Of a DNA stretch of 9,481 bases, positions 6,562-9,481 are shown one piece after another (position 1 is the first letter of the stretch; every line of letters starts with the position of its first letter). The notes beneath the pieces were generated by a model. That model saw nothing but the letters and a program-made list of their open reading frames with translations, did not search any database and was not told the origin of the DNA. A program made the position numbers and the translations under genes. This DNA comes from Mycobacteriaceae bacterium. Its GTDB lineage: Bacteria > Actinomycetota > Actinomycetes > Mycobacteriales > Mycobacteriaceae. The stretch lies in contig JABFVX010000282.1 of NCBI GenBank assembly GCA_013362555.1, positions 1-9,481 on the forward strand, written 5' to 3'.

Positions 6562-6620
6562 AACCTCCAGTGTGACCCGTGACGTGCGTTGGGCGCACGT
6601 CACGGGTCACACTGGAGGTT
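6562..6620 (-). terminator. Palindromic repeat R4, likely terminator of the VOC gene
   Basis: A perfect 27-bp stem (6562-6588 with 6594-6620) with loop TTGGG begins at the base directly after the TAG stop (6623-6621) of the VOC gene. Compared with R1, six stem positions differ and all six are compensated in the other arm. The outer stem is AACCTCCAG/CTGGAGGTT. Confidence 0.8.
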
Positions 6621-7025
6621 CTAGTTGACGATGTTGACCATCCATGTCACGCCGAACTTGTCGGTGCACATGCCGAATACGTCGCCCCACATCTGCTTCT
6701 CGAGCGGCAGCGTGACAGTTCCGCCGTCGGACAGGCTGTCCCAGTAGCCACGCAGTTCGGGTTCGTCGTCGCCGCTCAGGCTGACCGAGATGTTGGCGCC
6801 CGGGCTGTGCGTCTGGCCGGGCGGGGTGTCCGCGGCCATGATCGTGTATCCGCTGGGGGTTTCCAGCTGGGCGTGCATGATCCTGTCCGCGTAGGCCGGG
6901 TCCGGAATGCCGAACTCGCCGAAGGTGTTCGACTCCAAGGTGCCGCCGAAAACCGCCCGGTAGAACTCCATGGCCTGCTTGGCGTTGTCGGAGAAGCTGA
7001 TGTACGGATTGAGGCGCGTCGCCAT
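6621..7025 (-). CDS. VOC-superfamily protein, PhnB-like
   Basis: 134 aa from the ATG at 7025, preceded by AAAGGA eight bases upstream; the in-frame ATG at 7061 would add an unconserved 12-residue leader. Seen: LNPYISFSDNAKQAMEFY, VFGG, IMHAQL, NISVSLSGDD, LPLEKQMWGDVFGM, KFGVTWMVNI. This is the continuous pattern of PhnB-like/DUF1338-unrelated VOC proteins (two beta-alpha-beta-beta-beta modules forming one cup-shaped domain). Members are usually cytoplasmic dimers annotated as glyoxalase/bleomycin-resistance-like; the substrate of this subgroup is generally unknown and is not revealed here. It follows the TetR gene by 73 bp in the same direction, so co-transcription is possible, and it is closed by hairpin R4. 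A role with rubber breakdown products is only a guess from position. Confidence 0.9.
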   Translation of the reverse strand: MATRLNPYISFSDNAKQAMEFYRAVFGGTLESNTFGEFGIPDPAYADRIMHAQLETPSGYTIMAADTPPGQTHSPGANISVSLSGDDEPELRGYWDSLSDGGTVTLPLEKQMWGDVFGMCTDKFGVTWMVNIVN

Positions 7026-7098
7026 GGGTGCGTCCTTTCGAGAGTCGGGCGTCGGGGCCAAGGCGATCGTAGGCCCGCGGCGGCCGCGCCGCAGAGCA

Positions 7099-7773
7099 TC
7101 AGCGCACGGCAGGCCCGTCGAGCATGGGCGCCAGGAACTGGCGGGCGACGGCGGCGAGCTGTTCGTCGTCGTCGAGATCGACGATGTGGCTCGGGATCGC
7201 CAGGAACGACGCGCAGATTCGGACCATCATCTCGGCGACCAGATCGGTGTTCAGGTCTGCGGAAATGGCGCCCGCCCGCTGCTCCAGGCGCAACCTGCCT
7301 GCGACGAACTCGCGCACCATGGCCACCGCTCGGCCGCCGTCGCCGATCAGTGAGCTGACGAAACGGTCGGGCTCGGCGGTGATCAGGGCGCTGATCAGCG
7401 GATTGCCGCGCAGAGCCCGCAGGGAGCTGACGAATCCGAGCACGACGCGGTCGGCGGGGTTGTCGGCGGTTGCGATATCGACCAGGAAGGTGTCGAAATA
7501 CCTGCGGAATTCGCGCAGTAGGACGTGTTCGACCAGAACGTCCTTGTTCGGGAAGCGGCGGTAGACGGTCACCCGCGACACGCCTGCCTGGCGGGCGACA
7601 TCCTCCATGGTGGACCGCTGCACTCCCCAGCGCCGGAACTGCTCGCCGGCGGCGTCGAGGATGCGGGGCCGGAGCGGATCGGCGTCGCCGGTCCGCTCGA
7701 CGGCTTCGAGGTACGCGCGTTCGATCAGCGACTTCCCGGACGCGTGCGCGTTCTCGGGCAGCGCTGAATCCAC
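7099..7773 (-). CDS. TetR/AcrR-family transcriptional regulator, candidate lcp repressor
   Basis: 224 aa from a GTG at 7773 with a strong AGGAGG four bases upstream, which fixes the start. Residues about 33-80 are the TetR DNA-binding domain: ILDAAGEQFRRWGVQRSTM, then DVARQAGVSRVTVYRRFPNK with the helix-turn-helix at about 55-77. The first 32 residues form a longer arm than is usual. The C-terminal 140 residues are helical, expected to bind a ligand and dimerise. It lies 123 bp downstream of lcp in the same direction, separated by hairpin R5. TetR-family repressors of lcp (LcpR) are described in Gordonia and Streptomyces, and the lcp promoter here carries a TetR-like operator, so control of lcp is a reasonable inference. 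The adjacent VOC gene is an alternative target. No TGAGAT-type site was seen before its own start. Confidence 0.9.
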   Translation of the reverse strand: MDSALPENAHASGKSLIERAYLEAVERTGDADPLRPRILDAAGEQFRRWGVQRSTMEDVARQAGVSRVTVYRRFPNKDVLVEHVLLREFRRYFDTFLVDIATADNPADRVVLGFVSSLRALRGNPLISALITAEPDRFVSSLIGDGGRAVAMVREFVAGRLRLEQRAGAISADLNTDLVAEMMVRICASFLAIPSHIVDLDDDEQLAAVARQFLAPMLDGPAVR

Positions 7774-7812
7774 CGGTCCTCCTGAACTGTCCTCCAGAGT
7801 TCGCTGTCGACG

Positions 7813-7840
7813 ATGCTACGCGGCAGAGGCGGGCTGCAAA
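7813..7840 (-). promoter_or_regulatory. Possible promoter of the TetR gene
   Basis: Minus strand: TTTGCA (7840-7835), 16 bp, TAGCAT (7818-7813), followed by about 40 bp to the GTG start with its AGGAGG. The -35 lies in the base of palindrome R5. Spacing is acceptable but both boxes are weak matches, so read-through from lcp remains possible. Confidence 0.35.
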
Positions 7841-7897
7841 CCTCCAGAATGACTCATGACGTGCATCCAACGCACTTCACGGGTCATTCTGGACGTT
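7839..7897 (-). terminator. Palindromic repeat R5, likely terminator of lcp
   Basis: Arms 7839-7865 and 7871-7897 pair over 27 positions with about five mismatches or wobbles; the loop is TCCAA, the reverse complement of the TTGG-type loops of R3 and R4. Its outermost base overlaps the last base of the lcp TGA stop (7899-7897). It is less perfect than R1, R2 and R4. Confidence 0.7.
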
Positions 7898-9120
7898 CAT
7901 CGGTTGGTCAGAGGGATTTCGATGCTCAGCGGCATGCGGAGCTCGGCCAGGTACCACAGGGCGAACTGGCGCAGGAACTCGTCGAACAGCCAGTAGGGAG
8001 CGTCGACGGCGGGCGCTACCGCCAGCACTCCTTCCCGGGTGGCGACGAATGGTCCCCACGCGACGTCGAGCAGCGGGCTCCAGACGGGCTCCCGCGCGAT
8101 GTCGAGCCAGTCGGCGATGCGGTCGCCCATGATGAACCGGGTGAACGCGCCGAGGATGCCGCGGCTGAGCAAGGTGAGGTCGAGGTGGGCGCCGAGGTTG
8201 AGCAGTTGGTCGGCCAGGTTCTTGCCTTCGGCGGTGGGCGCGAGGATGGGGTCGAGTTGCGTGCGCGCCTGCTCGTCGGCTTGGGACCACGTGGCTGGGA
8301 TGTACTCGTCGCGGATGCCGAGCAGGTGGCCTGCGAGCTGCCAACTATGCAGGTAGCCTTGGGATTCGGCGGCCGGGATGGGCAGCTTCCAGGCGCTGAG
8401 GATCCGCATGATGGTGGTGGCCAAGCTGTGCCAGGTGACCATCAGGTCGTCTTGGCTGATGGGGGTGACGCCCGTGGGCCAGTGTGGCGAGCGCGGCAGC
8501 AGGTGCCGCACCGACGCGTGGATGATTCTGGTCTTCACACAGGTGACGATCATCTCGCCGCCCTGCCCGTAGGCGTTGACAGTCCCGATGTCGTATCCGA
8601 ATTTCGCCGTCTTGGCGATGCGCTCCTTGAGGTGTGACCCGCCGCGCGAGTAGTACACGGCGAGCGCCTCGTGCGGGATGACCGTGGACATCATTCCGCT
8701 CGCGAAGGCATAGAGCACCCCGAGGTAAAGCCCACGCTTCTTGGTGAACTCGAAAGAGCTTGCCAGTGTGGCCCGATCGGTCCACGCGGGCAGCTGCCGA
8801 GCGTATTCGATGAAGTCCGCCAGTCCCTTCGGCAGACCGACGGGCACGGGCTGGTCGTTGTAGATCCAGGTTGCCAGCAGCCTGTTGACGGCGGGCACGT
8901 CGGCATGGTCGATGACCTCGGCCATGACCGGATCCGCCTCGGGATCCCACACTTTCAGCGGATCCGCGCCCCCGCCCCGACCGACTACCGAGTCCGCGGG
9001 CGACCACGTCCACGGTTCGGCTCTGGCGGTTCGCGCGGTCAGTGCCATCGCGCTCGCCACCCCCAACAGTCCTCCGCCGGTTCGCAACGCGTCGCGCCTG
9101 CTGAGTCGGTGTGCGTCCAT
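7897..9120 (-). CDS. lcp: Latex clearing protein (rubber oxygenase), Tat-exported
   Basis: 407 aa. It belongs to the DUF2236/MpaB-like haem b enzymes; Lcp is secreted and cleaves poly(cis-1,4-isoprene) with O2 into oligo-isoprenoids ending in aldehyde and ketone. Seen: a Tat signal, MDAHRLSRRDALR, a hydrophobic core and ARA before EPW (cleavage near residue 34). The core has PHEALAVYYSRGG, then RIAKT and IIHASVRH. Relative spacing of E151, R167, K170, T171 and H201 equals that of E148, R164, K167, T168 and axial H198 of Lcp from Streptomyces K30, a constant offset of three. The length also matches the family. The ATG at 9120 is chosen over the in-frame ATG at 9144 because AGGGGA lies 5 bp before it, the Tat motif then sits at the N-terminus, and 9144 falls inside the -10 box. 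It has its own promoter with TetR-like operator and ends in hairpin R5. Confidence 0.93.
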   Translation of the reverse strand: MDAHRLSRRDALRTGGGLLGVASAMALTARTARAEPWTWSPADSVVGRGGGADPLKVWDPEADPVMAEVIDHADVPAVNRLLATWIYNDQPVPVGLPKGLADFIEYARQLPAWTDRATLASSFEFTKKRGLYLGVLYAFASGMMSTVIPHEALAVYYSRGGSHLKERIAKTAKFGYDIGTVNAYGQGGEMIVTCVKTRIIHASVRHLLPRSPHWPTGVTPISQDDLMVTWHSLATTIMRILSAWKLPIPAAESQGYLHSWQLAGHLLGIRDEYIPATWSQADEQARTQLDPILAPTAEGKNLADQLLNLGAHLDLTLLSRGILGAFTRFIMGDRIADWLDIAREPVWSPLLDVAWGPFVATREGVLAVAPAVDAPYWLFDEFLRQFALWYLAELRMPLSIEIPLTNR

Positions 9121-9133
9121 GTCGTCCCCTAAC

Positions 9134-9166
9134 CTGAGATACAAAGATACGTGAGATGTATCTCAG
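9134..9166 (-). promoter_or_regulatory. Probable TetR-type operator overlapping the lcp promoter
   Basis: CTGAGATACA (9134-9143) and TGTATCTCAG (9157-9166) form a perfect 10-bp inverted repeat. A second, overlapping perfect palindrome, TGAGAT-N2-ATCTCA, lies at 9152-9165. The elements fill the -35/-10 spacer and the predicted start site, where a bound repressor would block RNA polymerase. The TetR regulator encoded at 7773-7099 is the obvious candidate. Confidence 0.65.
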
Positions 9167-9172
9167 TATCAA
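9144..9172 (-). promoter_or_regulatory. lcp promoter, -35 TTGATA and -10 TATCTT
   Basis: Minus strand: TTGATA at 9172-9167, a 17-bp spacer, TATCTT at 9149-9144. A start about seven bases later (near 9137) would leave a leader of about 17 bases carrying AGGGGA before the ATG at 9120. This is the best sigma-70-like promoter in the window. Confidence 0.65.
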
Positions 9173-9230
9173 CACTCCGCGATGACCCACGAAGTGCGTT
9201 GAACGCACCCGATGGGTCATTGTGGAAATT
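9171..9230. repeat. Palindromic repeat R6, degenerate copy
   Basis: The core GTGCGTTGAACGCAC and the flanking GATGACCC/GGGTCAT arms match the family, but several outer positions no longer pair. Unlike R2, R4 and R5 it does not follow a stop codon: it lies between two divergent starts (9120 and 9314), just upstream of the lcp -35. Confidence 0.6.
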
Positions 9231-9313
9231 CTCGGATCGGTCAGGAATGAAGAAGCGTGTGTGGCAGGCCGTACCTAGCGTTGTCGGCATCAACGTTCAC
9301 CCGAGGAGGTCAC

Positions 9314-9481
9314 ATGGACACGAACAGCCGGATCCGGAAGATCCACCGGTGGATATCGCAGATCTTCACCCTGACGGTCATCGCGAGTTTCATCGTCGTG
9401 GTGTTCGCCGGCGACGCCGCGCAGTGGGTGCTCTACACCCCGCGTCCCCCGCTCTTCGTGCTGCTTTTCACGGGTCTCGAC
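9314..9481 (+). CDS. Small integral membrane protein, N-terminal part (runs off the window)
   Basis: ATG at 9314 with GAGGAGG four bases before it; 56 codons are visible and the frame is open at the edge. The sequence has a basic start (MDTNSRIRKIHRW), one membrane segment at about 17-33 (FTLTVIASFIVVVFAG), a short loop with TPRPPLF and the start of a second hydrophobic segment (VLLFTG). It resembles short two- to four-helix hypothetical membrane proteins of actinobacteria; no function is assigned. It is divergent from lcp, with palindrome R6 and about 80 bp without other clear signals between R6 and its start. Confidence 0.8.
   Translation, partial: MDTNSRIRKIHRWISQIFTLTVIASFIVVVFAGDAAQWVLYTPRPPLFVLLFTGLD

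Noticed and set aside
6401..6610. Small minus-strand frame of 69 codons between R3 and R4
   Set aside because: More than half of it is translated hairpin sequence, it has no clear ribosome binding site, and its middle does not resemble a known protein.
6776..7870. Minus-strand frame of 364 codons over the TetR and VOC genes
   Set aside because: It is Arg/Pro-rich, overlaps two genes with clear family motifs and starts inside palindrome R5.
9118..9144. lcp start at ATG 9144
   Set aside because: That ATG overlaps the predicted -10 box, has no ribosome binding site, and would push the twin-arginine motif away from the N-terminus.
4934..9230. CRISPR array suggested by repeated palindromes
   Set aside because: Copies are separated by genes at uneven distances of 100 to 1300 bp and vary in sequence; no spacers of constant length and no cas genes are present.
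9255..9300. Promoter of the membrane protein gene (TAGCGT near 9276)
   Set aside because: A -10-like box can be drawn, but no acceptable -35 at 16-18 bp was found, so it is not listed as a feature.

Overview
The window is high-GC actinobacterial DNA. Codon third positions are strongly G/C, starts are ATG or GTG, several genes look leaderless, and the content (WXG100-type secretion substrates next to a latex clearing protein) best suggests Nocardia or a close relative. The genus is an inference from gene content. All genes except the last run on the minus strand, so the locus reads from right to left.

Right part (about 6620-9481): a divergent pair shares 9121-9313. A truncated small membrane protein gene runs right from 9314. 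A latex clearing protein (rubber oxygenase, lcp) gene runs left from 9120. It has a Tat signal, and its haem-pocket residues fall at the same spacing as in the Streptomyces K30 enzyme. The lcp promoter is legible: a -35 and a -10 separated by 17 bp, overlapped by inverted repeats built on TGAGAT/ATCTCA that look like a TetR operator. Downstream of lcp come a TetR-family regulator, which is a plausible lcp repressor, and a PhnB-like VOC protein.

Left part (1-6400): this looks like an accessory locus of type VII (ESX) secretion substrates. In transcription order it holds a helical protein with a Pro/Gly-rich acidic tail (6373-5654), a frameshifted remnant of a WXG100/CpnT-like toxin gene (5528 to about 5095), a YbaB/EbfC-family small protein (4879-4490), and a very large protein that starts at 4455 and leaves the window still open after 1485 codons. 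That protein has a WXG100-like helical N-terminus. Embedded in its middle (about residues 595-905) is a complete fold-type II PLP enzyme domain of the threonine dehydratase/serine racemase type, with the Schiff-base lysine and the PLP loops retained. Its C-terminal third could not be identified.

Two layers of non-coding structure tie the left locus together. First, three genes (6373, 4879, 4455) carry the same promoter layout: two GTAAG(G/C) direct repeats with an 11-bp period, then 9 bp, then CACNNT, then 6-10 bp to the ATG. This matches the known geometry of SARP-type activator sites and predicts leaderless or nearly leaderless co-regulated transcripts. Second, six related palindromes of about 45-60 bp sit between genes across the whole window. 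Three begin within 0-3 bases of a stop codon, and their stems differ by compensated base changes, so the fold is conserved rather than the sequence. No rRNA, tRNA, CRISPR array, transposase or secretion machinery gene was seen.
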